Shown: one piece after another, positions 16,936-26,543 of the stretch
How the letters are laid out: each line of letters opens with the position of its first letter
Position numbering within the stretch: position 1 is the stretch's first letter
DNA from: Nonlabens agnitus
GTDB lineage: Bacteria > Bacteroidota > Bacteroidia > Flavobacteriales > Flavobacteriaceae
NCBI RefSeq assembly: GCF_002994045.1
Contig: NZ_MQUC01000003.1
Location: forward strand, 2,704,501 to 2,768,500
Reading direction: 5' to 3'
Length of the DNA: 64,000 nucleotides
Translations under genes and position numbers: made by a program
Notes under the pieces: generated by a model
The model's input: the letters and a program-made list of their open reading frames with translations, nothing else
Told to the model about the DNA's origin: nothing
Databases searched by the model: none

Positions 16936-19809
16936 TTAGAATCTTAGGTAAACGTTTAGATAGTAGGTAGCCCCATTACCAAAAAAGTATCTTGGTGCAA
17001 AGACCTCCGTTGGGTTGTTTCTGTCGTCTCGTACAGATTGAAAGTTTGTAGTACGAGACTGCTCAAATCCACCTGTTTTGTATTCGATGTTAAATACATT
17101 GTTGATGGTAGCAAAGAACCCTACGTACTTGTCATCAATTCTCCAAGATTTTCCACCAATCACATTCACTAGGACATAATCATCAAATTGTTCCTGCTTT
17201 AAAAGTTCTTTGGCAAGCACAGGATCAAAATCATTGAACTCTTGCCCGTCCTCGTCAAGTCTGAATCTGTCAGATCTTCTTATGATGCTTGGGTCTATGT
17301 AGCCATTAGCAAAATAGTTGGCAGTAACTCCAATGTTCCAATATTCTGGATCACGATATTCAAATCCTATTTGTGCTGCTGTTTCTGGACCGCCAGCTAC
17401 ATGGTAGTTTTTTAGATTTACAGATCCATCACCATAGATTACTCTGTTACCATCTCGAACGATGCCACCTCCAAATAAATCTTCTCGTAATTGATCATCA
17501 GTAGTGTAATATACTTGTGCATCGTCAGAGTATATATTTTGTCCTGCCGCAACCGCAGCTTTCAAATTGATGGTAGGAGTGATTTGATACTCAATACCTA
17601 GTTCCAGACCATAGTTTCTTCTATCAATTCCAGTCACTACCTCTTGAATAAATCCACCTTGTTCACCAACAAAATTTTCTGTAAAGAAGAAATTGATATC
17701 ATTTCCATCCTCAAACTGGGTATAGTAACCGGTAGCTCTCAATTTTAGAATAGGAGAACGATAGATATAACTACCGTCAAAACTGTAACTCTTCTCTGAC
17801 TCTAGACCGTCAACGATAAGGTTGTTTTGGCGAGCGTTAACAAAGGTGTTTCTTATGTAAGGTGCTCTTGTTATATATGCTCCATTGAAGTTAAGTAGGT
17901 TCAAACCATTGATTTTGTAGGTAGCACCACCTTTTACACCAAAGTTCGTAAAGTCAACCTTCTCACTTTTTCCAAAAGATTCGTTTCCTAAAAAGTTTCC
18001 ATTTTCATAAAGTCCATCACGTTGGTAGTCTGTCTGAGTTACAGATCCTGCTACGAAGTAATCGATTTTATTGGTCTTGAACTGTGCTTGTGCAAATGCG
18101 TTGACTACATTAGCATCTATAATATAGTTGTATTTATAACGGTCACCTTCGGTGACAATTCTATTAGGGTTTCTAACATCAGATTGAGCAGCATCATTTT
18201 GTACCTGATCTATGTTAGCGGTTTCTTCTGCAAAGAAATCTACGTCTAGAAAACCAGTTCCGCCTAGGAGGTCTTGTAACAATGCATAATTTTCACTTCT
18301 AAGCTTTCTGTAATTAGCACCTGCAGTAAGTAAGATATTGTCTGCTAGGTCTGCTGTAAGGATGGTACTAGCTTGAAATTGATTGTCATCGATTCTGTCT
18401 TCTTGAATTGCATAAATGGAGTTTCCTCCATTTTCTCGAACAGTCAAGTTTTGCCTATATAAATCTTCCCAATCCAACTGCCCATCATTGATGAACTCCT
18501 GTTCTGCTCTGAACGCAGAGGCAAGGTCAAAAGAAGTATTTCCATTTCTCAAGAAATAGCTAGGTAGATTTTGATAATAATCTGGATTAGGGTTAGGTGC
18601 GCCACCTATATAAACGTCGCGGCCTAGAGTGTTGTCCAATCTAGTACCACCATTATCAATTCTGGTGTTTCCAATTTTACCAAACTGGTAAGAAGCATTG
18701 GTCTGTAACTGTACTTTAGGAGAGATTGTCCAGTAGTGGTTCAACATCAAGATAGGCTCGTCAATCTCTCTTATTCTGGAATTGCGTTGTGCATTGTCCT
18801 GTAGTCCCCAGAATGGGTTGTACTCTATACCTTTAAGGTCTTTGATCTCTTCTGTAATCGCAGTTCTACGTCCACGTCTGTTAGAGGCATAGATACCGGT
18901 AAAATTCAAGAAGTGATTCTCGCTCAGCTTACGTTCTACATTAAGACTGACTGAATTTGCATCGTATAAAGTTCCATCTACAAAACCTTCTTCACCGCTT
19001 CTTCTGGAAGCAGTAATCGCATAAGCCCAACCGCTGCTAAGCAAACCACTTTTATAGGTTCCCATAAAGCGGGCGCGGTAACTTCTATTGGCACTGGCGT
19101 AGGAAATCTGTGAACCTGCACGTTGTTGTGAAGCTCTCATGTCAATACTTTGTACACCACCATATCCACCAAAAGTGTCGTCTGCAGGTGCCAGTCCCAT
19201 GGTAAAGGTCTGGTTGCGTTGCAGATCGTTGATGCCGCCCCAATTGGACCACTGTGGTCTACCAGAGAATTGCTTGTTCATTTCAAGACCGTTGATAAGA
19301 ATCTTACCATCTTCACTATTAAGACCTCTAGGTCTAAAGAATGTCGCGCTAAAATCGAAAGCAGCTGCTCTTAAAAATTGATCTCTCGTGGCTTGTAATA
19401 ATCCAGAAACATTGTTTGCGGCGTTATCGTCATCAGCGAGGTCATTCTCTGTCAGGGAAACGATTCCTTGAGCCTGTTCTTGCTGTATGTTATCCACCTT
19501 TAAATAAAGAGGATCTAGATTTACTATGGAACCTTTAATGATCACCACTGGAATGTTGCGGGTTAGGTATTCATTGGACTCGATGATCACCATTTGGTCA
19601 CCTTCTTCAAGGTCCTGTTCAAAAACAAAATATCCCTGCGCGTCTGTAGTTGCTTGTTGGTTTGAACCTCTTATCGTGATGATGGCACCAGGAATGGGTT
19701 CTTCGGTAGTCTCGTCAATGACGCGACCTTTAAGCAGTTCTTGTGCCATCCCTAGAGTAGAAGTGAGCATCATGACAGCCAGTAAAAATCTGGAGTAGAA
19801 TTGATTCAT
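16936..19809 (-). CDS. TonB-dependent receptor with carboxypeptidase-like N-domain
   Basis: A 957-residue outer-membrane receptor. It has a signal peptide ending MAQ, a carboxypeptidase-regulatory-like domain about residues 25-100 (LLKGRVIDETTEEPIPGA), a plug with FFRPRGLNSEDGKILINGL and GGYGGVQSIDMR, then a long beta barrel ending in the aromatic C-terminus YLNVYLRF. Such receptors import large ligands using TonB energy. It is the first gene of a two-gene unit with the DUF5689 lipoprotein and diverges from the secreted EEP gene at 19938. No riboswitch or operator is visible, so the ligand is inferred only from neighbours. Confidence 0.93.
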   Translation of the reverse strand: MNQFYSRFLLAVMMLTSTLGMAQELLKGRVIDETTEEPIPGAIITIRGSNQQATTDAQGYFVFEQDLEEGDQMVIIESNEYLTRNIPVVIIKGSIVNLDPLYLKVDNIQQEQAQGIVSLTENDLADDDNAANNVSGLLQATRDQFLRAAAFDFSATFFRPRGLNSEDGKILINGLEMNKQFSGRPQWSNWGGINDLQRNQTFTMGLAPADDTFGGYGGVQSIDMRASQQRAGSQISYASANRSYRARFMGTYKSGLLSSGWAYAITASRRSGEEGFVDGTLYDANSVSLNVERKLSENHFLNFTGIYASNRRGRRTAITEEIKDLKGIEYNPFWGLQDNAQRNSRIREIDEPILMLNHYWTISPKVQLQTNASYQFGKIGNTRIDNGGTRLDNTLGRDVYIGGAPNPNPDYYQNLPSYFLRNGNTSFDLASAFRAEQEFINDGQLDWEDLYRQNLTVRENGGNSIYAIQEDRIDDNQFQASTILTADLADNILLTAGANYRKLRSENYALLQDLLGGTGFLDVDFFAEETANIDQVQNDAAQSDVRNPNRIVTEGDRYKYNYIIDANVVNAFAQAQFKTNKIDYFVAGSVTQTDYQRDGLYENGNFLGNESFGKSEKVDFTNFGVKGGATYKINGLNLLNFNGAYITRAPYIRNTFVNARQNNLIVDGLESEKSYSFDGSYIYRSPILKLRATGYYTQFEDGNDINFFFTENFVGEQGGFIQEVVTGIDRRNYGLELGIEYQITPTINLKAAVAAGQNIYSDDAQVYYTTDDQLREDLFGGGIVRDGNRVIYGDGSVNLKNYHVAGGPETAAQIGFEYRDPEYWNIGVTANYFANGYIDPSIIRRSDRFRLDEDGQEFNDFDPVLAKELLKQEQFDDYVLVNVIGGKSWRIDDKYVGFFATINNVFNIEYKTGGFEQSRTTNFQSVRDDRNNPTEVFAPRYFFGNGATYYLNVYLRF

Positions 19810-19847
19810 TTTTAGTTAATATTATTATAACGTTATGTATGAGCGGG

Positions 19848-19855
19848 CAAAACTA
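19848..19855 (-). promoter_or_regulatory. -7 element TAGTTTTG of the TonB/DUF5689 operon
   Basis: Minus-strand TAnnTTTG match 38 bp before the receptor ATG, in the 128-bp divergent region shared with EEP gene 2. Confidence 0.5.
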
Positions 19856-19937
19856 CATAATTATATTGGCTAACGTACCTTTGGCCTATCGTTTGGTTTA
19901 GATTTTACACAAACATAAACTTAGAACTATTCAAGAT

Positions 19938-21032
19938 ATGTACAAATATTTGATAATGAGTGCTTTGGCTTATTTCGCTTTCGCGAAAGCGACAACCGCA
20001 CAAACCACTGAAGCCAAGCAGTATAAGGTTCAAACCATTGCCTTCTACAATCTGGAAAACCTTTTTGACACTGAAGATGATACCACCATTTTTGATGAGG
20101 CTAGCCCTATTATGGAGATGGACGAAGGTATACGTGAAGAAGTGTATCAAAAGAAGCTGTCTAACATGGCCAGAGTCATCCGCAAAATAGGAGCAGAAAA
20201 ATCTCAATCTGCACCTACCATTCTAGGCGTTTGCGAGGTGGAAAACCGTAAGGTTCTTGAAGACTTGGTGAATCATCCATTGCTGCGAGAGTTTGATTAC
20301 GGTATAGAACATTTCAATTCTCCAGACCGTCGCGGTATTGATACGGGCTTTTTATACAAAAAGCGCGAATTCAAGGTGTTGAATAGTACCCTTAAAGAAC
20401 TGTTGATTTACGATCCTGTAGATGGAGATCGTATTTATACCAGAGACCCGATTATCGTTACAGGCGAGCTCAATGGTGACAAGATGACCTTTATCGTTAA
20501 TCACTGGCCATCACGCAGTGGTGGAGAGCAAAAAAGCCGAAGTAAAAGAAATGCAGCTGCAGAACTTAACAAATCCATTATTGACAGTCTGCACAGTATA
20601 GATTCTATGTCTAAGATATTTGTTATGGGTGACCTTAACGACGACCCAACAAATGAAAGCGTCAAGGATATCCTCAATGCTCAAGAAAATAGAGAAGAGG
20701 TAAAGCCACAAATGATCTATAATCCCTATCTACAAATGCATAGAGATGGTTATTCTACACTATTCTACAGAGATGCGGGAAACCTATTTGACCAGATTAT
20801 GTTTACTTATCCTATGCTAATGGAGGCGAACCAGTCCGGTTATCAGTACTGGCAATCCCATATTTATAATCCTAGTTTTATGAGCAATAAAACGGGACAA
20901 TATAAAGGTTATCCTTACCGAAGCTTTTTAGGGAGCACTTTTACAGGTGGTTTTAGCGACCACTTTCCTGTATATGTGTATGTCGTCAAGGAAATAACTA
21001 ATGACGATCAAACCAACGTAGATCGCGACTAG
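19938..21032 (+). CDS. Secreted EEP-family nuclease/phosphodiesterase 2
   Basis: A 364-residue exported member of the DNase I-like EEP fold. A short signal peptide (MYKYLIMSALAYF) runs into AFAKA, encoded by a palindrome copy (residues 14-18), and then TTAQ. Catalytic motifs are FYNLENLFD, GVCEVENRK, VNHWPSRSGGE, GDLNDDPTNE and FSDHFPVYV. Substrates of the fold include DNA, RNA, phospholipids and sugar phosphates; the extracellular setting and adjoining TonB/DUF5689 genes favour a scavenging role. It is divergent from the receptor gene and ends in a strong terminator. The similar gene at 14408 frames the other side of the cluster. Confidence 0.9.
   Translation: MYKYLIMSALAYFAFAKATTAQTTEAKQYKVQTIAFYNLENLFDTEDDTTIFDEASPIMEMDEGIREEVYQKKLSNMARVIRKIGAEKSQSAPTILGVCEVENRKVLEDLVNHPLLREFDYGIEHFNSPDRRGIDTGFLYKKREFKVLNSTLKELLIYDPVDGDRIYTRDPIIVTGELNGDKMTFIVNHWPSRSGGEQKSRSKRNAAAELNKSIIDSLHSIDSMSKIFVMGDLNDDPTNESVKDILNAQENREEVKPQMIYNPYLQMHRDGYSTLFYRDAGNLFDQIMFTYPMLMEANQSGYQYWQSHIYNPSFMSNKTGQYKGYPYRSFLGSTFTGGFSDHFPVYVYVVKEITNDDQTNVDRD
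19976..19991. repeat. 16-bp palindrome in the signal peptide of EEP gene 2
   Basis: Exact copy, translated as A-F-A-K-A (residues 14-18), directly at the expected signal peptidase region. Confidence 0.95.
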
Positions 21033-21074
21033 CACTAGAAATACGATATTTATTCAAGGCCTAGTCCTTAAAAC

Positions 21075-21103
21075 CAATGCGCTCCTTGAGCGCATTGTTT
21101 TTT
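21075..21103 (+). terminator. Terminator after EEP gene 2
   Basis: Arms CAATGCGCT / AGCGCATTG, 5-nt loop, then six Ts. It also borders the stop of the convergent yraN gene. Confidence 0.88.
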
Positions 21104-21464
21104 AGAAATGGTAAAAGGCATCTTCTAGATGCTCTATCCTCGTTCCTGCCTTGTTTTTTATGATGGCAACGATATCAAAGCGTACCTCAACATCGGGCTC
21201 TTCCAATTCTTCTACGAAATGATGAGCAGTCTCTACCAGCCTTTTGATTTGTAGTGGTTTCAGGAAATCTTGTGGATCACCAAAATCTGGTGTGGACCTT
21301 GTCTTCACCTCGACAATCACGATCAGGTCATCCAACCTGGCGATAATATCGATCTCACCTTTTTGATAGGTGTAATTACGCGTCAATATTTGATATCCTT
21401 TTTTAAGAAGATGTGCAGCCGCAAGATCTTCACCTACAGAACCTAATTCATTGTGCTGCGCCAT
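21102..21464 (-). CDS. yraN: YraN/UPF0102 family protein
   Basis: A 120-residue protein of the UPF0102 family with a PD-(D/E)XK nuclease-like core: LGSVGEDLAAAHLLKKGY, then YTYQKGEIDIIARL and VIVEVKTR, where Asp, Glu and Lys form the expected metal site. Its role is unsettled; the fold suggests a nucleic-acid-processing enzyme. It follows the LD-carboxypeptidase by 8 bp, so the two are probably co-transcribed. Length is normal. Confidence 0.93.
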   Translation of the reverse strand: MAQHNELGSVGEDLAAAHLLKKGYQILTRNYTYQKGEIDIIARLDDLIVIVEVKTRSTPDFGDPQDFLKPLQIKRLVETAHHFVEELEEPDVEVRFDIVAIIKNKAGTRIEHLEDAFYHF

Positions 21465-21472
21465 ATCAAAGA

Positions 21473-22375
21473 TTATTGCGAGATAGTGATGTTTTCCTTT
21501 TTGATAGCTACTGTAATGTCTTTCCCTAGAACAAAGCTATAATTATCTACCACATGGCCAGCTGGAAACCCGTAGATTACAGGGTACGAATAGTCTGCCG
21601 TGTGCTCTTGAATAATCTCTTCCACCGTTTTTCCAAATGGTGTGTCGTGATCCTTGATGTCGGTAAAGCCGCCAACGATAAGACCTTTCAAGTGGGCTAG
21701 TTTTCCAGCTCTACTTAAGACGGTGACCATACGGTCCACGTGATACAACAATTCATCAAGGTCTTCTATAAACAGAAAATGTCCATCCAGTTCAGGAAAC
21801 GTAGCAGAACCTAACATACTTACTAGGACAGATAGATTTCCGCCTACAATCGGCGCCTTGAGAGTGACAGGCTTTAGATGTTGTGTATTTGGTATTGTAT
21901 AGTTTTGTGGACTTTGGGTAGCTGCGTATTGAAAGCTTTCTCGAACGGCTTTAGACTTTTCTCCTATTTCCCTAGGCATAAAAGCATGCATACTTTGAAG
22001 GCCGTTGCACTGCCATAAACCATGAAGATGAGTGACATCAGAGTAGCCTATCAAGAGTTTGTTCTTGCCGTTCAAAACGTTCAAATCAATTTGATCCACA
22101 ATTTTAACCGTGCCATAACCACCACGAGCAATCCATATAGCGTTGACGTTCTCATCTTTCAGGGCATCCATGAAATCGTGTAGACGTTTCTCATTGGTTC
22201 CACCATATTGGTGATCTTTATTACCAATGGTTTTTCCTAAACTAACTTGAAAACCCAAAGAGCTTAACCATTCTGTAGCTGGCTGTAAGTCTACCGCTTC
22301 AACAGATCGCGCTGTACATAAGATCCTAATATGGTCACCTTCACACAGCGATGGAAATGGTTGATATGCTTTCAT
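21473..22375 (-). CDS. LD-carboxypeptidase (S66 family)
   Basis: A 300-residue serine peptidase of family S66, which trims the terminal D-Ala from tetrapeptides in peptidoglycan recycling. The nucleophile Ser is in LIGYSDVTHLH, the acid in LFIEDLDELLYHVDRM and the histidine in GGFTDIKDHDTPFG. The N-terminal GDHIRILCTARSV matches the family entry strand. No signal peptide is seen, as expected for a cytosolic enzyme. It forms a pair with yraN. Confidence 0.93.
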   Translation of the reverse strand: MKAYQPFPSLCEGDHIRILCTARSVEAVDLQPATEWLSSLGFQVSLGKTIGNKDHQYGGTNEKRLHDFMDALKDENVNAIWIARGGYGTVKIVDQIDLNVLNGKNKLLIGYSDVTHLHGLWQCNGLQSMHAFMPREIGEKSKAVRESFQYAATQSPQNYTIPNTQHLKPVTLKAPIVGGNLSVLVSMLGSATFPELDGHFLFIEDLDELLYHVDRMVTVLSRAGKLAHLKGLIVGGFTDIKDHDTPFGKTVEEIIQEHTADYSYPVIYGFPAGHVVDNYSFVLGKDITVAIKKENITISQ

Positions 22376-22474
22376 AAAAGGACGGTCTTCAATAGACTAC
22401 ATGGATTGGATTATGCCTCAAGCTTTCCTCTAAAAGTACTGGAAATAATAGCAGCGATAAAATAAATGAAAACA

Positions 22475-22495
22475 CTTTGTGCGAGAAGCACAAAG
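22475..22495 (-). terminator. Hairpin after lipoprotein 22546-23136
   Basis: Arms CTTTGTGC / GCACAAAG around 5 nt, followed on the minus strand by the T-rich TGTTTTCATTTATTTTA. The T run is interrupted, so termination is moderately supported. Confidence 0.6.
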
Positions 22496-22545
22496 GCTGT
22501 GAATCACTTTGCAATCAGCAATCTAAATCAATTAAGACAATATAG

Positions 22546-23136
22546 TTATTCGACGGCAGTGGAAGTTCCAGGCTTAGGAATCTCCATTTGAATCCTATTG
22601 ATGTAGAGTTTCAAATCTTTGGACGCTGCAGAAGAAAGATCAAAAAGATCATAACTGTAATATTCTGCTGGGATCATGTCAGATGTTGGTCTAACGGTGT
22701 ACGTGATCTTCTTATCGGCAAGAATGCCTTTGTCCGCTTTTACTTTACCTGGCAAATCATATCCTAAGCCATAGAAAGCAATAGGCGCTTCATTGGCTTT
22801 TTCCAATACTTCGATGGGATCACCTACTTTACCATAATCTGTAGTCCACTGACCAGATTTATCCCAGTATAGTTCTTGTGGTAGGGAATCATTGTAGATG
22901 ACCTTCAATTCGTCAAGCGTTTCGGGATATAGGGTCACAACCGTTCTAATGCCGTTGTATTCGTCTACAAATTTGGTTTCTTTGGTTATGTTGGCATCGC
23001 TGTATTCCTCTTCCCAATCAGGATTGGTAGAGATTGCTTCTACCAGCTGTTGCGCATCAAATGGGTTAGCGGGTTCTTTATCGTTTTGACAGGAAATAAT
23101 AGCAATAGCTATAAATACGAGCAATATCTTTTTCAT
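22546..23136 (-). CDS. Lipoprotein, paralog of the next gene
   Basis: A 196-residue lipoprotein (MKKILLVFIAIAIISC, Cys16). The mature chain is a single mainly-beta domain containing GQWTTDYGKVGDPIEVLEKANEAPI and a C-terminal helix/strand KLYINRIQMEI. The central part aligns with PWRTRDGLKVGSSIEQLNEINGVPV in the gene at 23174, and both end in a 'L.LY..RI' motif, so the two are tandem paralogs. I do not recognise a named family; periplasmic or outer-membrane location follows from the lipid anchor. The gap between them is only 37 bp. Confidence 0.75.
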   Translation of the reverse strand: MKKILLVFIAIAIISCQNDKEPANPFDAQQLVEAISTNPDWEEEYSDANITKETKFVDEYNGIRTVVTLYPETLDELKVIYNDSLPQELYWDKSGQWTTDYGKVGDPIEVLEKANEAPIAFYGLGYDLPGKVKADKGILADKKITYTVRPTSDMIPAEYYSYDLFDLSSAASKDLKLYINRIQMEIPKPGTSTAVE

Positions 23137-23173
23137 GAAATCATTTTACCAGTTGCAAATATAGCCGTGCTTT

Positions 23174-23791
23174 TTAGAACTTATAGACTATACGATCTAC
23201 GTAAAGTTGTAGTTTTTCAACATCTGGATCTTTTGAATCATAAATTTGGTCTCCTATAAACTCATTCACAGCATCTTCTGGTATATCGACATAACTGGGC
23301 GACAGGGAAATCGAGTAACGATCTGCGTCAATGAAGCCACCACCTAGAATCACATAACCACTATGATCCCATTCAAAACCTGCAAATTGTACCGGCACAC
23401 CGTTGATCTCGTTCAATTGTTCAATGGAGCTGCCTACCTTTAAACCATCCCTAGTGCGCCATGGACCGCGTTTCAAGACAAAAATCTCAAAAGGTGCCTC
23501 ATTTTCAAAGGATATAAAAAGCTCGTTAGACGTTCCTTCACCCATAAACATTACTTTACGTCTCACGCTTCCTTCTTCAAATTGCATGCTGGTCTCATTC
23601 ATGTCCAGCTCTTGATAAATGTCAAGGTAGGAGCCGTCCTTCAGGGATTCCGCAAGGTGTTCCAGCGTCCAGTAGTCGGCATCTTCAGGGATTTTTGCAA
23701 TAGGTATGGCTGGTTCCAGCGCTGGTCGCTCTTGGTTTTTACAACTTATAGCAATCAGCACAACGGTAAGAAGAAGAATATGATTTTTCAT
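23174..23791 (-). CDS. Lipoprotein, paralog of the previous gene
   Basis: A 205-residue lipoprotein starting at ATG 23791 (MKNHILLLTVVLIAISC, Cys17). The open frame continues upstream to 23830 through the palindromic element (AFAKAN), but the lipoprotein signal fixes the start after it. The central motif LKVGSSIEQLNEINGVPV and the final QLYVDRIVYKF match the neighbouring lipoprotein. Function is unknown. The element at 23810-23824 therefore lies in the untranslated leader, and this gene is likely first in the two-gene unit. Confidence 0.75.
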   Translation of the reverse strand: MKNHILLLTVVLIAISCKNQERPALEPAIPIAKIPEDADYWTLEHLAESLKDGSYLDIYQELDMNETSMQFEEGSVRRKVMFMGEGTSNELFISFENEAPFEIFVLKRGPWRTRDGLKVGSSIEQLNEINGVPVQFAGFEWDHSGYVILGGGFIDADRYSISLSPSYVDIPEDAVNEFIGDQIYDSKDPDVEKLQLYVDRIVYKF

Positions 23792-23809
23792 GGGGATCGT
23801 TGAGTAGTT

Positions 23810-23824
23810 CGCTTTCGCGAAAGC
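23810..23824. repeat. Palindrome copy in a lipoprotein leader
   Basis: CGCTTTCGCGAAAGC followed by T (15 of 16), 19 bp before the start at 23791. It has the same variant end (…AAGCTAA) as the copy at 45460. Confidence 0.9.
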
Positions 23825-23881
23825 TAACAAATTACAAGCTTTACTGCTCCCAATGGAACATTAAAGCTGCGACAGTTATTG

Positions 23882-23889
23882 TAAATTTG
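23882..23889 (+). promoter_or_regulatory. -7 element TAAATTTG of metG
   Basis: TAnnTTTG match 18 bp before the metG ATG; no clear -33 box. Confidence 0.5.
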
Positions 23890-23907
23890 TGGCTTTGAAA
23901 CCATTTC

Positions 23908-25995
23908 ATGAACCATCAACAACGATATACGATTACAGCGGCATTGCCGTATACTAACGGTCCAGTCCATATAGGTCACCTAGCAGGCGTTTATGTCCCG
24001 GCAGATATTTATGCGCGCTACCAGCGACTAAAAGGTGCAGATGTTGCCTTTATTTGCGGTAGTGACGAGCATGGTGTGCCCATTACCTTAAAGGCCAAAA
24101 AAGAAGGCGTCACCCCACAAGAAATTGTGGACCGCTACCATAAAATTATTGGTGATTCCTTTGAAGAATTTGGGATCTCGTTTGATAATTACAGCCGCAC
24201 CAGCGCGCCCATCCATCATGATACGGCCAGTGATTTTTTCACCAAATTATATAACGATGGCAAGTTCATCGAGCAGGTTACGGAGCAGCTTTATGATGCA
24301 GAGGCCAACCAGTTTCTAGCCGATCGTTTTGTCGTGGGAACCTGTCCCAAGTGCGGCAATCCAGAATCTTACGGTGATCAATGCGAGCGTTGCGGGACTT
24401 CCCACAATGCCACCGATTTGATCGAGCCTAAAAGTGCCATCACCGGCAACGTCCCAGAATTGCGCGAGACCAAACACTGGTTCCTACCACTGGACCAGTA
24501 CAGCGAGTGGCTCAATGAATGGATCGTAGATGGCCATGCGGCCGACTGGAAAACCAATGTATTAGGGCAAGTCAAGGGCTGGATCGCAGATGGTTTAAAG
24601 CCACGCGCGGTAACTCGAGATCTGGATTGGGGAATTCCTGTTCCCGTAGAAGGTGCAGACGGCAAAGTGTTGTACGTCTGGTTTGATGCGCCTATCGGTT
24701 ACATCTCCTCTACTAAGGAATGGGCAGCTCGTGAAGGCAAGAATTGGGAAGATTACTGGAAGAATGAGGATACCAAACTCCTTCATTTTATAGGCAAGGA
24801 CAACATTGTTTTTCACTGTATCATTTTCCCGGCGATGCTCAAGGCGCACGGCGAGTTCATCTTGCCAGACAACGTGCCAGCAAACGAATTTTTGAATCTG
24901 GAAGATGATAAAATATCCACCTCGCGTAATTGGGCGGTCTGGTTGCATGAATACCTAGAGGATTTCCCGGGTCAACAAGACGTATTGCGTTACGTGTTGA
25001 CTGCTAATGCTCCAGAAACTAAAGACAATAACTTTACCTGGAAGGATTTCCAGGCGCGCAACAACAATGAATTGGTCGCCATTCTTGGGAACTTCATCAA
25101 TCGTGCGCTGGTGTTGACACACAAATATTACGATGGAGTCGTGCCAGAGCCTGGTGCGTTTACACAGGTAGATCAAGAGACACTAGACGCTGTCAATGCC
25201 TTTCCAGCCAGTATAGAAAGCAGTCTGGAGAGATATCGCTTTCGCGAAAGCGCCAACGAGTTCATGAATCTTGCAAGATTGGGAAACAAGTACCTAGCCG
25301 ATGAAGAACCGTGGAAAATCATCAAAACCGACCCAGAACGTGTAAAAACCGTGATGTTTGTTGGACTTCAAATCGCTGCAGCGCTTGCCGTTCTTGCAGA
25401 ACCATTCTTGCCACATACCGCAAAGAAATTACAGGACATGCTCAACATCGCTTCTAATCCAGCTGCACGATTGCGTGCAGATCTAGTAAAGATTGAATGG
25501 AACGACATCGCTCAAAAACAAGAGCTATTCCATCACGGCTATAAAATCAATAAAGCCGAATTACTTTTCTCTAAAATAGAGGACGAACAAATAGAAGCAC
25601 AACTTGCCAAACTAGAAGCTACTAAAGCCTCCAACAAATCCACAACACCTAATCTTATGCCACAAAAAGAAGAAACCAATTACGATGATTTCATGAAAAT
25701 GGACCTGCGTGTCGCAGAAATCCTGACTGCTGAAAAACTACCGAAGTCCAACAAACTAATGGTGATGACAGTGGATACAGGCATCGACAAAAGAACCATC
25801 GTGAGCGGTATCGCAAAACACTTCACGGCTGAAGAATTGGTGGGCAGAAAAGTAACCGTCCTTGCCAACCTCGCGCCCAGAAAACTAATGGGTGTTGAAT
25901 CTCAAGGAATGATTCTACTCGCCGAAGATCCAGATGGGAAATTGGTTTTTGTCAATCCAGATGATGCGATTGTGAATGGGGCGACGATAGCGTAG
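23908..25995 (+). CDS. metG: Methionyl-tRNA synthetase
   Basis: A 695-residue class I aminoacyl-tRNA synthetase that charges tRNA-Met. It has the HIGH motif in [14 protein letters not shown] near residue 15-28, a zinc knuckle ([17 protein letters not shown]) around 150-166, and the KMSKS-equivalent KISTSRNW. The C-terminal EMAP-II/Trbp111-like tRNA-binding domain starts about residue 585 ([13 protein letters not shown]). Length is standard for the long form. A palindrome copy in the anticodon-binding helical domain is translated as RFRES (residues 444-448), so even an essential enzyme tolerates it. Confidence 0.98.
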   Translation: MNHQQRYTITAALPYTNGPVHIGHLAGVYVPADIYARYQRLKGADVAFICGSDEHGVPITLKAKKEGVTPQEIVDRYHKIIGDSFEEFGISFDNYSRTSAPIHHDTASDFFTKLYNDGKFIEQVTEQLYDAEANQFLADRFVVGTCPKCGNPESYGDQCERCGTSHNATDLIEPKSAITGNVPELRETKHWFLPLDQYSEWLNEWIVDGHAADWKTNVLGQVKGWIADGLKPRAVTRDLDWGIPVPVEGADGKVLYVWFDAPIGYISSTKEWAAREGKNWEDYWKNEDTKLLHFIGKDNIVFHCIIFPAMLKAHGEFILPDNVPANEFLNLEDDKISTSRNWAVWLHEYLEDFPGQQDVLRYVLTANAPETKDNNFTWKDFQARNNNELVAILGNFINRALVLTHKYYDGVVPEPGAFTQVDQETLDAVNAFPASIESSLERYRFRESANEFMNLARLGNKYLADEEPWKIIKTDPERVKTVMFVGLQIAAALAVLAEPFLPHTAKKLQDMLNIASNPAARLRADLVKIEWNDIAQKQELFHHGYKINKAELLFSKIEDEQIEAQLAKLEATKASNKSTTPNLMPQKEETNYDDFMKMDLRVAEILTAEKLPKSNKLMVMTVDTGIDKRTIVSGIAKHFTAEELVGRKVTVLANLAPRKLMGVESQGMILLAEDPDGKLVFVNPDDAIVNGATIA
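25237..25252. repeat. 16-bp palindrome inside metG
   Basis: Exact copy, translated as R-F-R-E-S (residues 444-448). Confidence 0.95.
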
Positions 25996-26016
25996 ATTTA
26001 AAATAAATCTTGATTT

Positions 26017-26460
26017 ATGAATTTTAAAAGCTTACTACTAATTGCTTCATTTGTTCTGTTGACTTCTTGTGCCTTGAAGCCTATTCCATCTCAAATGGAA
26101 TATCAAAAAATTGAAAATGTTGAATTAGATCAACTTGGAAATGGAAAGGTGATGATCTATAATGGATCCAATGTATTTCATAAAGCCGATAATACAGAAA
26201 GGCTAAATATTCATATCAACGATAAAGCTCTAGGGCAGTTACGAGGTAGTGAATACGTGATTATCAACCTTGCTGATGGTGATTATAAATTTGATGTGTT
26301 GCACCTAGATATGGTGAATATGAGAAGTTCGCATCAAGTGACCGTGGATTCACAAACTAAAGTTATTATGATCAAACCAAATATAACTTCCAACAAATTA
26401 GAGGTCACCAATGAGCTTCCTGAGAAATGGGAAAAGTTTAAATATGTAGAGGAAAGATAG
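26017..26460 (+). CDS. Lipoprotein, DUF2846-like
   Basis: A 147-residue lipoprotein (MNFKSLLLIASFVLLTSC, Cys18). The mature part reads as a small beta-sandwich: GKVMIYNGSNVF, LNIHINDKALGQL, YVIINLADGDYKF and HQVTVDSQTKVIMIKP. This order of a ligand-like stretch, 'G.Y' turn and final strand recalls DUF2846 domains, but the assignment is by impression. It begins 21 bp after metG and ends before a palindromic terminator, so it may be read through from metG. Confidence 0.65.
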   Translation: MNFKSLLLIASFVLLTSCALKPIPSQMEYQKIENVELDQLGNGKVMIYNGSNVFHKADNTERLNIHINDKALGQLRGSEYVIINLADGDYKFDVLHLDMVNMRSSHQVTVDSQTKVIMIKPNITSNKLEVTNELPEKWEKFKYVEER

Positions 26461-26490
26461 TTTACCTCAAACGTAAATTTTAAAAATAAA

Positions 26491-26517
26491 AAAGGCGCAG
26501 AATTAATTCTGCGCCTT
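26491..26517. terminator. Bidirectional terminator
   Basis: Perfect inverted repeat with arms AAAGGCGCAGAA / TTCTGCGCCTTT and T and A runs on both sides. It separates the DUF2846-like gene from the convergent 43-codon gene. Confidence 0.88.
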
Positions 26518-26543
26518 TTTTATGTGTTAAGAAATAGTTTTAA

